Positions 19,417 to 29,141 are shown, counted from the first letter of the stretch. The stretch is 64,000 nt of DNA from Pseudomonadales bacterium (GCA_024234735.1 JACKNV010000006.1:110855-174854), one strand, 5' to 3'. The notes: a model not told the origin generated them from the sequence alone. Made by a program: numbers and translations.

Positions 19417-19845
19417 ATGCCAATGACAATACATTGCGACATCGTCAGCGCGGAGGAGGAAATCTTCTCCGGGCTGGTGGAAATGCTGGTGGCCACCGGC
19501 GAGCTGGGTGAGCTGGGCGTCAGCTACGGCCACGCGCCGCTGCTCACCGGCCTGAAACCGGGGCCGGTTCGCATCGTCGACCAGCACGGCGAGGAGCAGG
19601 TCTACTATGTTTCCGGCGGCTTCCTGGAAGTGCAGCCCGGGGTGGTATCCATCCTGGCCGATACGGCCATCCGGGCCAATGACGTTGACGAGGCCGCGGC
19701 CGAGGAAGCGCGCAAGGAGGCCGAGCACGCGCTGGCCAACCAGACCGGCGACTTCGACTATGGCCGGGCTTCGGCCCAGCTGGCGGAGGCGGCGGCGCAG
19801 CTGGCCACCCTGCGCAAGATGCGCAACCGGGCGGGTCGTGGCTGA
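19417..19845 (+). CDS. atpC: F1 ATP synthase subunit epsilon
   Basis: This 142-residue protein has an N-terminal beta-sandwich (MTIHCDIVSAEEEIFSG, then YGHAPLLTGLKPGPV) and a C-terminal two-helix inhibitory domain (about 90-140). It couples rotation and inhibits ATP hydrolysis. It is the last gene of the operon and is followed by a strong rho-independent terminator. Confidence 0.96.
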   Translation: MPMTIHCDIVSAEEEIFSGLVEMLVATGELGELGVSYGHAPLLTGLKPGPVRIVDQHGEEQVYYVSGGFLEVQPGVVSILADTAIRANDVDEAAAEEARKEAEHALANQTGDFDYGRASAQLAEAAAQLATLRKMRNRAGRG

Positions 19846-19864
19846 GGTCGTCCCAGGCTCGTGG

Positions 19865-19891
19865 AACCCCGGCGCAGCCGGGGTTTTTTTT
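19865..19891 (+). terminator. rho-independent terminator of the atp operon
   Basis: AACCCCGGC (19865-19873), a GCA loop and GCCGGGGTT (19877-19885) form a 9-bp GC-rich stem followed by eight T residues (19884-19891), 20 bases after the atpC stop codon. Confidence 0.92.
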
Positions 19892-20060
19892 GCCCGAGCG
19901 ATGGAGCGCTGGCGGTGTCGAGGTGGTCACAGTTCGGGAAAATTGCCTCCGTTTGGCTTAGTATTGCCTGTCCTGGAGCCCTACTATGGGGCCGGGAGAC
20001 GTGCCCCCGCGGCTGTCGGCGCAGGCGGCTGGCCAACAAGGTTACTTTGGTGATTCGAAC

Positions 20061-21431
20061 ATGCAACTGGAAGTGATTATCCTCGCGGCCGGCCAGGGCA
20101 CGCGAATGAAATCCAAGCTACCCAAGGTGCTGCATCCCCTGGCCGGCCGACCCATGCTCGAACATGTCATCCAGGCCGCCCTGGGGCTCGAGCCGACGGC
20201 GCTCCATGTAGTGATCGGGCACGGCTTCGAGGCCGTGGCGACTGCACTGGCCGCCTATCCAGTCAACTGGGTGGTGCAGGCGCAACAACTGGGCACCGGC
20301 CACGGCGTGTTGCAGGCGCTGCCCGCCGTTGCCGAGGACAGCACGGTACTGGTGCTCTACGGCGACGTCCCGCTGATCGGCCACGACACCCTGCGCTCGC
20401 TGGTCACCCTGGCCGCCGAGGGGCCTGCCCTGTTGACTGCCGAAGTGGCGCGGCCGGCCGGCTACGGCCGCATCCTGCGGGACGATTTTGGAGCGCTGGT
20501 GGCGGTTGTGGAGCACCGCGACGCGAGTGCCGCCCAGCGCGCCATACACGAGATCAACACCGGGCTGCTGGCGGCCCCGGCACGCGACCTGCTGGCCTAC
20601 CTGCCCCGGGTGGGCAATGAGAACGCCCAGGGTGAGTACTACCTCCCGGACGTGCTCTCCCTGGCGGTCGCCGAGGGGCGGGCGGTGGCCACCTGCCGGG
20701 CGGATTCGGAGATGGAGGTTTTGGGCGTCAACGACCAGCAGCAACTCAATCAGGTGGAGCGCGAGTACCAGCGCCGCCAGGCCGAAGCGTTGATGCGCGC
20801 CGGTGTCGCCCTTGCCGACGCCGGGCGCATAGACATACGCGGTACCCTGCGTTGCGGGGTCGATGTCCGGATCGATGTCAACGTGGTGTTCGAGGGCGAG
20901 GTGAGCCTGGGCGACGATGTGGTCATCGGCCCCAACTGTGTGTTGCGCGATGTAACGGTCGCAGCCGGAACCACGGTGCATGCCATGAGCCACCTGCAGG
21001 AGGCCGAGATAGGCCCGGGCTGCAGTGTGGGCCCCTTTGCCAGGCTGCGTCCGGGCACCCGGCTCGCGGCGCGCGCCCGGGTGGGGAATTTTGTCGAAAC
21101 CAAGAATGCCGACATCGGCCAGGGCAGCAAGGTCAATCACCTGACCTATATCGGGGACTGTGACATGGGGCCTGGGGTCAATATCGGTGCCGGTACCATC
21201 ACCTGTAATTACGACGGGGTAAACAAGCACCGCACCGATATCGGGGCGGGCGTGTTTGTCGGCTCCAACAGCACCCTGGTGGCACCGCTGCGCATTGGCG
21301 ATGGCGGCTTTGTCGCGGCCGGCTCGACGGTCACCAGGGCAGTGGACCAAGACGAGCTGGCTGTCAGCCGGGCGCGGCAGCGCAATATCCAGGGCTGGCG
21401 GCGACCGGGCAAGAAGCAAGCCGAGGACTGA
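20061..21431 (+). CDS. glmU: bifunctional GlmU: N-acetylglucosamine-1-phosphate uridyltransferase / glucosamine-1-phosphate acetyltransferase
   Basis: This 456-residue enzyme, the same length as E. coli GlmU, makes UDP-GlcNAc for peptidoglycan and LPS. The N-terminal pyrophosphorylase domain has LAAGQGTRMKSKLPKVLH at its start, and YGDVPLI is the metal/nucleotide site. The C-terminal left-handed beta-helix (from about 250) has hexapeptide repeats and the acetyltransferase motifs GNFVETKN and GAGTITCNYDG. ATG 20061 is chosen for the family N-terminus; an upstream in-frame ATG at 19986 would add 25 non-homologous residues. glmS follows after two bases. Confidence 0.97.
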   Translation: MQLEVIILAAGQGTRMKSKLPKVLHPLAGRPMLEHVIQAALGLEPTALHVVIGHGFEAVATALAAYPVNWVVQAQQLGTGHGVLQALPAVAEDSTVLVLYGDVPLIGHDTLRSLVTLAAEGPALLTAEVARPAGYGRILRDDFGALVAVVEHRDASAAQRAIHEINTGLLAAPARDLLAYLPRVGNENAQGEYYLPDVLSLAVAEGRAVATCRADSEMEVLGVNDQQQLNQVEREYQRRQAEALMRAGVALADAGRIDIRGTLRCGVDVRIDVNVVFEGEVSLGDDVVIGPNCVLRDVTVAAGTTVHAMSHLQEAEIGPGCSVGPFARLRPGTRLAARARVGNFVETKNADIGQGSKVNHLTYIGDCDMGPGVNIGAGTITCNYDGVNKHRTDIGAGVFVGSNSTLVAPLRIGDGGFVAAGSTVTRAVDQDELAVSRARQRNIQGWRRPGKKQAED

Positions 21432-21433
21432 AT

Positions 21434-23263
21434 ATGTGTGGAATCGTGGCGGCCGCGGCGCGCCGTGAGGTGTCGGAAATCCTGCTGGAGGGCCTGCGCC
21501 GGCTGGAATACCGGGGTTACGACTCGGCCGGCATGGCGCTGATCGACAATGAGCGCAACCTGCAATTGCACAAGCAGCAGGGCAAGGTGAGCGAGCTGGA
21601 AAAAGCACAGCGACTGCAGCCCGTTCTGGGCTGCACCGGCGTTGCCCACACCCGCTGGGCGACCCACGGTGAGCCCTCTGGTGTCAACGCCCACCCCCAC
21701 ATCTCGGGACAACGGGTCGCCCTGGTGCACAATGGCATTATCGAGAACCATGAGGCACTGCGCCGCGAGTTGCTGGATCAGGGCTATGAGTTCGCCTCCG
21801 GTACCGACACCGAGGTGGTGGTGCACCTGTTGCATCGGGAACTGGCGGCGGGCAAAAACATGCTGCAGGCCATGCAGTCCACGGCCCGGGTGCTGGAGGG
21901 GGCCTACGCCCTGGCCGCTATCGATACCGAGCATCCCGACCAGGTCGTGGCGGCACGCCAGGGCAGCCCGCTGGTGGTGGGTGTGGGCATTGGTGAAAAC
22001 TTCCTGGCCTCGGACCAGCTCGCCTTGCGGCAGGTGACCGATCGCTTCATCTTCCTGGAGGAGGGCGACATCGTGTTGATCTCGCCTGCAGAACTACAGG
22101 TGGTCGACCGCCATGGCGAGCCGGTGGAGCGCCCGCTTACCAGCATTTCCGCCGCGGTGGAGGTGGTGGAGCTGGGTGCCTACGACCACTACATGCTCAA
22201 GGAGATTCACGAGCAACCGCAGGCCCTGGCCGCGACCTTTGCACAGGCCAGCGGGCCCGGGCAGCTGGATGAGTGTTTTGGGGCGGGCGCCGCCGAGGTG
22301 TTCGACCGGGTACAGGGAGTACAGATCGTGGCCTGCGGGACCAGTTACCACGCGGGCATGGTGGCGCGCTACTGGTTGGAGGAACTCGCGGGCATTGCCT
22401 GCGAGGTCGAGGTCGCTTCCGAGTTTCGCTATCGCAGGCGGGTGGGGCACGCGGGCACCTTGCTGGTGACCATCTCCCAGTCGGGGGAGACAGCCGATAC
22501 CCTGGCGGCCCTGCGCGATGCCCGGCAAGGCGAGTTCGTGGCCAGCCTGGTGATCGCCAACGTCGACAACAGCTCCCTGGTGCGCGAGAGCGAACTGGTG
22601 TTCCTCACCCAGGCGGGCATGGAAATAGGCGTGGCTTCCACCAAGGCCTTTACCACCCAGCTGGTGGCGCTGCTGATGCTGACCCTGGCGCTGGGTCGGC
22701 GCCGTGGCATGACACCGCAAAAGCAGCGGGAAATAACCGCGGCCCTGCAGGCCCTGCCCGATTACGTGCAGCAGACCCTGGTGCTGGACACGGCCATCGA
22801 GAGCCTGTCCGACGCCTTTATCCCGCGCCACCACGCGCTGTTCCTCGGGCGCGGTATCTATTACCCGATTGCCATGGAGGGGGCGCTGAAGCTGAAGGAG
22901 ATTTCCTACATTCACGCCGAAGCCTACCCTGCGGGCGAGCTGAAGCACGGCCCCCTGGCGCTGGTGGACAACGATATGCCGGTGGTGGCGGTGGCGCCCG
23001 GTGACGAGCTGCTGGAAAAACTGAAATCCAATCTCGAGGAAGTGCGTTCGCGCGGTGCCGAGCTGTTCGTGTTCGCCGATCGGCAGGCGGGGTTTGCCAG
23101 CGAGCCGCGGGTGCAGATACTGCCGATGCCTCACTGTCCGGAAGTGATCAAGCCCATCGTATACACCGTGGCCCTGCAGTTGCTGTCCTATCACGTGGCC
23201 CTGCAGAAGGGTACCGATGTGGACAAGCCGCGCAACCTGGCCAAGTCGGTGACGGTGGAGTGA
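21434..23263 (+). CDS. glmS: glutamine-fructose-6-phosphate aminotransferase (isomerizing) GlmS
   Basis: This 609-residue enzyme, identical in length to E. coli GlmS, makes glucosamine-6-phosphate from fructose-6-phosphate and glutamine. Cys2 of MCGIV is the amidotransferase nucleophile, and RWATHG and NGIIEN are glutaminase-site motifs. Two SIS isomerase domains follow (CGTSYHAG, SQSGETADT), and the conserved C-terminus is KPRNLAKSVTVE. It follows glmU by two bases and so supplies the substrate pathway of the neighbouring enzyme. Confidence 0.98.
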   Translation: MCGIVAAAARREVSEILLEGLRRLEYRGYDSAGMALIDNERNLQLHKQQGKVSELEKAQRLQPVLGCTGVAHTRWATHGEPSGVNAHPHISGQRVALVHNGIIENHEALRRELLDQGYEFASGTDTEVVVHLLHRELAAGKNMLQAMQSTARVLEGAYALAAIDTEHPDQVVAARQGSPLVVGVGIGENFLASDQLALRQVTDRFIFLEEGDIVLISPAELQVVDRHGEPVERPLTSISAAVEVVELGAYDHYMLKEIHEQPQALAATFAQASGPGQLDECFGAGAAEVFDRVQGVQIVACGTSYHAGMVARYWLEELAGIACEVEVASEFRYRRRVGHAGTLLVTISQSGETADTLAALRDARQGEFVASLVIANVDNSSLVRESELVFLTQAGMEIGVASTKAFTTQLVALLMLTLALGRRRGMTPQKQREITAALQALPDYVQQTLVLDTAIESLSDAFIPRHHALFLGRGIYYPIAMEGALKLKEISYIHAEAYPAGELKHGPLALVDNDMPVVAVAPGDELLEKLKSNLEEVRSRGAELFVFADRQAGFASEPRVQILPMPHCPEVIKPIVYTVALQLLSYHVALQKGTDVDKPRNLAKSVTVE

Positions 23264-23652
23264 TGCTGTTCGCATGGCTGAAACTGGCCCACGTCGCCAG
23301 CGCCCTGTTGTCGATCAGCGGGTTCACCCTGCGCGGCTACTGGATGTTGACCGGCAGCGCGCTGTTGCAGCGGCGCCTGGTCAAGGTGCTACCCCATGTG
23401 ATCGATACGGTGTTGTTGGGGTCGGCTGTCGGCATGCTGCTGTTGTGGCAGGCCGGCCCCCTGCAACTACCCTGGCTGATTGCCAAGATAGTCGGCTTGA
23501 TCGTTTACATCGGGCTGGGAATGGTGGCCCTGCGCTTCGGCAGGACCCGGCGGGTGCGAGCCACGGCATTCGTGCTGGCGCTGTTGACCGCCGCTTACAT
23601 ACTGGCGGTCGCCTACAGCAAGTCGCCCTGGGGTCTGCTCGCGGGCGGCTGA
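23263..23652 (+). CDS. SirB family membrane protein
   Basis: This 129-residue hydrophobic protein has four predicted helices. HVASALLSISGFTLRGYWML and PHVIDTVLLGSAVGMLL are hallmarks of the SirB family (PF04247), named after a Salmonella invasion-gene regulator locus; its biochemical role is unknown. ATG 23263 overlaps the last base of the glmS stop (TGATG), so translation is probably coupled. It converges on a small secreted-protein gene. Confidence 0.85.
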   Translation: MLFAWLKLAHVASALLSISGFTLRGYWMLTGSALLQRRLVKVLPHVIDTVLLGSAVGMLLLWQAGPLQLPWLIAKIVGLIVYIGLGMVALRFGRTRRVRATAFVLALLTAAYILAVAYSKSPWGLLAGG

Positions 23653-23665
23653 TGCCGATCAGCCG
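23646..23665. terminator. hairpin at the convergent sirB / small-protein junction
   Basis: CGGCTGAT (23646-23653) and ATCAGCCG (23658-23665) form a perfect 8-bp stem with a 4-base loop. It spans the stop codons of two convergent genes, so it could act as a bidirectional transcription barrier, although no T-run is present. Confidence 0.45.
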
Positions 23666-24018
23666 GGATTGGCGGCCTTGTAGTCGCGAATCTCATTGTT
23701 GAATTTGCCGGCCACTTCCTCTTCCCTGGAAACCGCGGCGTTATACACTTCCTGCAGCTTCATATACTGCTCGGCCGCGCCTTCGGTGCCTTCCTTGGCG
23801 GCCGCCTCGGCGGCTGCAAGCTGCGGCTCCAGGCAGGACATGTATTCCAGATTCGCCGCCTGGAATGCCTTGACGGCTTTCTGGGTCTCGAGCATTTGCT
23901 CCATGGTGGAGTCTTCTCCCTCGAGTATATCGGGGGCAGTCGGCGGGACGCAGTCACCTGCCAGGGCCGTCGTGCCGCTGAAGGCAAGGCCCAGTACTGC
24001 CATTTTCAGTTTATTCAT
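23659..24018 (-). CDS. small secreted alpha-helical protein of unknown function
   Basis: I do not recognise the family with confidence. The 119-residue product starts with a signal peptide (MNKLKMAVLGLAFSGTTALAGD, likely cleavage after ALA), followed by an Ala/Glu-rich helical, possibly coiled-coil, domain (about 35-110). It contains two Cys (in GDCVPP and MSCLEP) that could form a disulfide in the periplasm. ATG 24018 is preferred over ATG 24024 because AAGGG is then about 7 bases upstream. Its neighbours are a SPOR-domain envelope protein and sirB. Confidence 0.7.
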   Translation of the reverse strand: MNKLKMAVLGLAFSGTTALAGDCVPPTAPDILEGEDSTMEQMLETQKAVKAFQAANLEYMSCLEPQLAAAEAAAKEGTEGAAEQYMKLQEVYNAAVSREEEVAGKFNNEIRDYKAANPG

Positions 24019-24100
24019 GATCATGCCCTTGTATAGAGGAGTGCGAAAACATTAACAGCTGGGCTGGCGCCTGCCAATAGCCGCGCTGCATCCGCCCGCG

Positions 24101-25213
24101 CTATTCGCTGCCCACCCACAGCTTCGCCACGCCATGGGCCGCCTGGAGTTGGGCCGCAACCTTCTCCGCCTCGGCCCGGCTTGCCAGGCCGACCACGCGT
24201 ACCCGGTACAGGGTTTTGCCTGCGCTGGTAGTCGGTTGCACCACGGCCTTGCCCGCGGACGGCTTGATCTTGGTCACCCAGTTTTCCGCCGCGGCGCGCT
24301 GGCCGTAGGAGCTGAAATTGACAAACCACTCGCCGCCGGTGGCAGACCCGGTAGCGGGTCGGGCGGCCGGTTTGGGTGTGCTGGCGGGCTTGGGTGTAGC
24401 AGCAGGCTTGGGCTTGGCGGCGGACTTGGGAGGCGGGCTGGGCTTGGGCTCTACCGGGGCGGCCGTGGGCTGCTGTGCCGCCAGCTGGGTTTCCAGCCCG
24501 GCTACCGTGTCCTGCAGGCGCCGGTTTTCCAGGGTGAGCGCCTCGATGCTGGCAAGTTGTCGGGCATTGGCCTGCTCCATTTCCTGCAGGGCCTCGCGGG
24601 TCTGCGCCACTTCAGCGGGGCTGGCTGCCGTGGCGAGGGCGGCCTGCAGCTGGCGAATCTCGTCCTGGGTCGCGGCCCGCTGCTGCACCACTCCGTAGCC
24701 GCCTGCTGCCAGCAAAACCAGCGCCACTACCGCGACCACGATCAGCCCGAGGGGCCAGCCGTGGCGCTCTTCATCCTGATAGGCTTGCTGCTCTTCGGGT
24801 CCGTACTCCTCCTCGTCCCAGTCTTCCTCCTCGTAGTCGTCGTCGGCAGCCTCATCGGGCTCCTGGGTTCTGCGCGGCACCGGTTTCAGGGGCTCGTCGT
24901 CTTCGTCGGCCTGCGGCACATCCCAGGGGTTGCCGCTGGGGCGCCCGGCTGCCGCCTCGGCAATCCCCTGCGCAGGAGCCAGCGGCTGCCAGTCCATATC
25001 CTCGTCGGAGCCGTCGTCATCCTCCGGCTCGTAATCGTACTCGTCTTCCTCGGGCTCCTCGACCTCATAGGCCGAGGCGAAGTCCCGGTCCCGGTCCGAT
25101 TCTTCGTATGCCTCGTCGTCGTCGAAATCGGAGAACACCGGTTCCCGGCGGGTCGTGGCGTCGCGGGTTGGATCTGATTTCGGACCTTTGTCGCGGGAAT
25201 CTTGTTCGTTCAT
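24101..25213 (-). CDS. SPOR-domain membrane protein
   Basis: This 370-residue bitopic envelope protein has an extremely acidic cytoplasmic N-terminus (about 1-150, long Asp/Glu runs) and one membrane helix (GWPLGLIVVAVVALVLLAAGGYGVV, about 152-176). A periplasmic coiled coil (about 180-250) and a Lys/Pro/Ala-rich linker (about 255-295) follow. The C-terminal SPOR domain (EWFVNFSSYGQRAAAENW onward) binds denuded septal peptidoglycan, as in FtsN and DamX. The topology suggests a divisome-associated role, but it is not FtsN by sequence that I can recognise. It is divergent from uvrD. Confidence 0.85.
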   Translation of the reverse strand: MNEQDSRDKGPKSDPTRDATTRREPVFSDFDDDEAYEESDRDRDFASAYEVEEPEEDEYDYEPEDDDGSDEDMDWQPLAPAQGIAEAAAGRPSGNPWDVPQADEDDEPLKPVPRRTQEPDEAADDDYEEEDWDEEEYGPEEQQAYQDEERHGWPLGLIVVAVVALVLLAAGGYGVVQQRAATQDEIRQLQAALATAASPAEVAQTREALQEMEQANARQLASIEALTLENRRLQDTVAGLETQLAAQQPTAAPVEPKPSPPPKSAAKPKPAATPKPASTPKPAARPATGSATGGEWFVNFSSYGQRAAAENWVTKIKPSAGKAVVQPTTSAGKTLYRVRVVGLASRAEAEKVAAQLQAAHGVAKLWVGSE

Positions 25214-25385
25214 CGCTGAGCCCAGTTTGCTGCCAGAAAATTTCGCTGATAGTAGCAGACCCGCCTGGCAAATGCTTCCGCCTGGCGGGCCCGGGCCATG
25301 CCGGTCGCGGGTGACGGGGCCGGTAGCTGTTTTGGAGGCCGTTTCCGCCCGTGTGAGCCCAGGCGTATTTGGTTAGAATGCGGCA

Positions 25386-27539
25386 ATGGACGTATCCGAT
25401 ATTCTCTCCCCCCTGAACGATGCCCAGCGCGCCGCGGTTGCCGCCGAGAACGGCAACATGCTGGTGCTGGCCGGCGCCGGCAGCGGCAAGACAAGGGTAC
25501 TCGTGCACCGCATCGCCTGGCTGGTGCGCGCCGAGGGTTTTTCTCCGTGGTCGATCCTGGCCGTGACCTTTACCAACAAGGCCGCCAGGGAAATGCGCGG
25601 GCGCATCGAGGACATGCTCCATATGCCGCTCCAGGGTATGTGGGTTGGCACGTTTCACGGTCTGGCCCACCGCCTGCTGAAGGCCCACTGGAAAGAAGCG
25701 GGCCTGGTTCAGAACTTCCAGATTCTGGACAGCGACGACCAGCTGCGCCTGGTCAAGCGCATCTGCCGGGAACTCGAGCTGGACGAGGGCCGCTGGCCGC
25801 CCAGGCAGGCCCAGTGGTATATCAATGCCCAGAAAGACGAGGGCCTGCGTCCGGCTCATATCGAGCCGCCTCCGGGCGACGTGTTCGCGCATACCATGCT
25901 GCAGGTCTATCGCGCCTATGAAACGGCCTGTGAGCGCGCTGGTATGGTGGATTTCGCGGAGCTGTTACTGCGCGCCCACGAGTTGTGGCTGCGCAGCCCC
26001 GAGGTGCTGCGGCACTACCAGCAGCGGTTTCGCCAGATCCTGGTGGACGAATTCCAGGACACCAACACCATCCAGTACGCCTGGTTGCGGGTGCTGGCAG
26101 GTGACACCATGCCGGTGGTCGCCGTGGGTGACGACGACCAGTCCATTTACGGCTGGCGCGGCGCCAGGATAGAGAACATCCAGCGTTTTACCCAGGATTT
26201 TGCCGCCTCGCACACGGTGCGCCTGGAGCAGAACTACCGCTCTACCCAGACGATTCTGCGCGCCGCCAACGGCGTTATCTCCCGCAACCAGGGGCGCCTG
26301 GGCAAGGAGTTGTGGACAGCGGGGGAAACGGGAGAGCCCGTCACCCTGTACGCCGGCTTCAACGAGCAGGACGAGGCGCGTTTCGTGGTCGAGCAGATCG
26401 AACACTGGGTCGGCAATGGCAACCAGCGCTCCTCGGTGGCGGTGCTATACCGGTCCAATGCCCAGTCGCGGGTACTTGAGGAAGCGCTCATCCGGGCACT
26501 CATCCCCTACCGTATCTACGGCGGCCAGCGATTTTACGAGCGCATGGAAATCCGCACCGCGCTGGCCTACCTGAGACTGCTGCTCAATCGCGCCGACGAT
26601 GCGGCGGTGGAGCGGGTGATCAACACACCGCCGCGTGGCATTGGCGGCAAGACCATGGAGGTGCTGCGCGACTGTGCCCGCAGCCGGGCACTATCCCTGT
26701 GGCAGGCGATCGCCTGCCTGCAGGAAGAAAAACTGCTGTCCGCCAGGGCCCTGAACGCCTTGCAGGCTTTTGTCGATCTGGTCAATGAACTCGACTCCGG
26801 CAGCGACGATTTGGTCCTGGAAGAGGTGGTGGAGCGGGTCATCCAGGGCTCCAGCCTGGTGGCGTTCTATCGCAAGGAAAAGGGCGAGAAGGGCCAGGCC
26901 AGGGTGGAAAACCTCGAGGAGCTGGTCAGCGCCGCCAAGCAGTTCGTCGCCGAGGAGAGCGAGCTGTCACCGCTGCAGCAATTTCTCGACAATGCCGCGC
27001 TGGATGCGGGGGATGCCCAGGCGGATGAGTACGAGGACAGCGTCCAGCTGATGACCCTGCACTCCGCCAAGGGCCTGGAGTTCCCCCTGGTGTTCCTGGT
27101 GGGCATGGAGGAGAACCTGTTCCCCCACCGCATGTCCATGGAGGAGCCGGGCCGGTTGGAGGAGGAGCGGCGCCTGTGCTACGTGGGTATTACCCGCGCC
27201 ATGGAAAAGCTGATGATTACCTATGCCGAAAGCCGCCGCCTGCACGGCAGCGAGACCTTCAATACGCCCTCGCGATTTATCCGGGAGATCCCCGCGGAGT
27301 TGTTGCAGGAGGTACGCCTGCGCAGTACTGTCGCCAGGCCAGTGAGCGCCCTGGCGCAGGCGCAGGTTCCGGATACCCAGCTGAGCCTGGGGCAGCGGGT
27401 ATATCACCAGATATTTGGCGAAGGGGTCGTGTTAAACTTCGAGGGGCGTGGTGCCAGCGCCCGGGTGGAAGTTAATTTCGACACCGAGGGCAGCAGCAAA
27501 TGGCTGGTGCTGCAGTACGCCAACCTGCAGTTGATGTGA
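25386..27539 (+). CDS. uvrD: DNA helicase II UvrD
   Basis: This 717-residue superfamily-1A 3'-5' helicase acts in nucleotide excision and mismatch repair (E. coli UvrD is 720). Motif I is GAGSGKT (about 31-37), Ia is TFTNKAAREM, II is VDEFQDTN, III is GDDDQSIYGWRGA, IV is LEQNYRST, V is LMTLHSAKGLEFP and VI is ERRLCYVGITRA. The C-terminal tudor-like segment (GQRVYHQIFGEGVVLNFEG) that contacts RNA polymerase is present. It is divergent from the SPOR gene. Confidence 0.97.
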   Translation: MDVSDILSPLNDAQRAAVAAENGNMLVLAGAGSGKTRVLVHRIAWLVRAEGFSPWSILAVTFTNKAAREMRGRIEDMLHMPLQGMWVGTFHGLAHRLLKAHWKEAGLVQNFQILDSDDQLRLVKRICRELELDEGRWPPRQAQWYINAQKDEGLRPAHIEPPPGDVFAHTMLQVYRAYETACERAGMVDFAELLLRAHELWLRSPEVLRHYQQRFRQILVDEFQDTNTIQYAWLRVLAGDTMPVVAVGDDDQSIYGWRGARIENIQRFTQDFAASHTVRLEQNYRSTQTILRAANGVISRNQGRLGKELWTAGETGEPVTLYAGFNEQDEARFVVEQIEHWVGNGNQRSSVAVLYRSNAQSRVLEEALIRALIPYRIYGGQRFYERMEIRTALAYLRLLLNRADDAAVERVINTPPRGIGGKTMEVLRDCARSRALSLWQAIACLQEEKLLSARALNALQAFVDLVNELDSGSDDLVLEEVVERVIQGSSLVAFYRKEKGEKGQARVENLEELVSAAKQFVAEESELSPLQQFLDNAALDAGDAQADEYEDSVQLMTLHSAKGLEFPLVFLVGMEENLFPHRMSMEEPGRLEEERRLCYVGITRAMEKLMITYAESRRLHGSETFNTPSRFIREIPAELLQEVRLRSTVARPVSALAQAQVPDTQLSLGQRVYHQIFGEGVVLNFEGRGASARVEVNFDTEGSSKWLVLQYANLQLM

Positions 27540-27571
27540 CAGGGCTGCTCCAGCGACGGGACATAATAAAC

Positions 27572-28744
27572 ATGGCGGCATCCAACTTTGAACGGCGCTT
27601 CACGCCGCTGATAATCCTGCTGCTGGTGGCGGCCCTGGTGGTGGTAATCGGCCTGTGGGCCAGCGGTCGCGCGGCCGAGCAAAGCATCAATACCGGCGTT
27701 GCCGGCGCCGGGGTAGGTGACGAGCACTTCCATTGGAAGATGGTGACAACCTGGCCCAAGAACTTACCGGGTCTGGGCTCGGCGGCGGAGAATTTTGCCC
27801 GCTACATGGACGAGATGAGCGGTGGGCGCCTGACCGTGCATGTTTACGGGGCGGGGGAGATCGTCCCCGCCTTCGAGGTGTTCGATGCGGTTTCCCAGGG
27901 AGTGGCGGATGCCGGTCACGGCGCCGCGTATTACTGGAAAGGCAAGATTCCTTCGGCGGTGTTTTTCACCACCGTGCCTTTTGGCCTCAATGCCCAGGAA
28001 ATTAACGGCTGGCTGCACTACGGCGGCGGCCTCGAATTGTGGCGCGAGGCCTATGCCCCGTTCAATATCATACCCTTTGCCGGTGGCAACACCGGGGTGC
28101 AGATGGCCGGTTGGTTCAATCGGGAGATCAATTCAACAGAAGACCTGCAGGGCCTCAAAATGCGTATTCCCGGGCTGGCGGGGGACGTGTTCGCCGAGGC
28201 CGGCGGTACGGCGGTGCGCATTCCCGGCGGTGAGCTCTACACCTCCCTGCAGACCGGTGTCATAGATGCCACGGAGTGGGTAGGCCCCTACAATGATCTC
28301 GCCCTGGGGCTGTACGAGGTGGCAGAGTATTACTACTACCCCGGCTGGCACGAACCCGGTGCGATGCTGGAGCTGATCGTCAACCGGGATTCCTTCGAGG
28401 CCCTGCCACCGGACTTGCAGGCCATGGTCACCGTGGCCGCCCGGGCCGCCAACCAGGACATGCTGGATGAGTTTACCGCCCGCAATAACGCGGCGCTGCA
28501 GGATCTGGTGAACAACCATGGGGTGAAGTTGCGGCGCCTGCCGGACGATGTCCTGCAGGCACTGTATCGCGGCAGCGAGAAAGCCATGCGGCAACTGATC
28601 GCGGAGGACCCCCTGGCGGCGCGGGTCTATGACTCCTACAAGCGCTTTTACGATGGCGCCCGGGCCTATCATCACATTTCCGAGCAGGCCTATATCAATG
28701 CCCGCGACATGGTAATAGACGCGGAAGAGCCGCAGCAGCCGTAA
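27572..28744 (+). CDS. TRAP transporter substrate-binding protein (DctP/TakP type)
   Basis: This 390-residue protein has an N-terminal hydrophobic segment (about 9-30) that exports or anchors it in the periplasm. The motif WKMVTTWPKNLPGLG at the mature start, then EINSTEDLQGLKMRIPGLAGDV with the ligand-carboxylate Arg, places it in the DctP subgroup that includes the 2-oxo-acid binder TakP. An organic-acid ligand is therefore inferred, not proven. It starts at ATG 27572, 32 bases after uvrD. The cognate small and large permease genes lie 2 kb away on the opposite strand, with a thioesterase gene between. Confidence 0.88.
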   Translation: MAASNFERRFTPLIILLLVAALVVVIGLWASGRAAEQSINTGVAGAGVGDEHFHWKMVTTWPKNLPGLGSAAENFARYMDEMSGGRLTVHVYGAGEIVPAFEVFDAVSQGVADAGHGAAYYWKGKIPSAVFFTTVPFGLNAQEINGWLHYGGGLELWREAYAPFNIIPFAGGNTGVQMAGWFNREINSTEDLQGLKMRIPGLAGDVFAEAGGTAVRIPGGELYTSLQTGVIDATEWVGPYNDLALGLYEVAEYYYYPGWHEPGAMLELIVNRDSFEALPPDLQAMVTVAARAANQDMLDEFTARNNAALQDLVNNHGVKLRRLPDDVLQALYRGSEKAMRQLIAEDPLAARVYDSYKRFYDGARAYHHISEQAYINARDMVIDAEEPQQP

Positions 28745-28748
28745 AGGA

Positions 28749-29141
28749 TCAGGTCTTGATCGCCCGGGTGCGGCCGGCCTGGTCGATGGCCACGAACACG
28801 AACTCGCCCTCGGTCACCTTGAGCGGCTCGCCATCGTGGGGTGAATTGATCCATACCTCGACCATGATGCGGATGGAACTGCGGCCGATTTCCAGCACAT
28901 CGCAGTAACAGGAGACCACCGCCCCGACGTGTACCGGAGTGAGAAAAGCCATGCCATCGATGGCCACGGTCGCGACCCGGCCCCCGGCCACTTCGCTGGC
29001 TGTGATCATGCCGGCAATATCCATCTGCGACAGTAGCCAGCCGCCAAAAATATCGCCGCTGGCATTGGTGTCCTTGGGCATGGCCACGGTCTGCAGGGCG
29101 AGATCGCCCTGGGGTACCGGAGCGCTGTCTATGTCGTTCAT
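28749..29141 (-). CDS. YciA-type acyl-CoA thioesterase
   Basis: This 130-residue hotdog thioesterase has LQTVAMPKDTNASGDIFGGWLLSQMDIAG, the YciA signature with the catalytic Asp in GDIFGG. TEGEFVFVAID is the C-terminal strand. These enzymes form hexamers and hydrolyse a broad range of acyl-CoAs. ATG 29141 is chosen; an in-frame TTG at 29156 is an alternative. It lies 5 bases past the convergent dctP gene and 42 bases after dctM on the same strand, so it may be the third gene of the dctQM transcript. Confidence 0.9.
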   Translation of the reverse strand: MNDIDSAPVPQGDLALQTVAMPKDTNASGDIFGGWLLSQMDIAGMITASEVAGGRVATVAIDGMAFLTPVHVGAVVSCYCDVLEIGRSSIRIMVEVWINSPHDGEPLKVTEGEFVFVAIDQAGRTRAIKT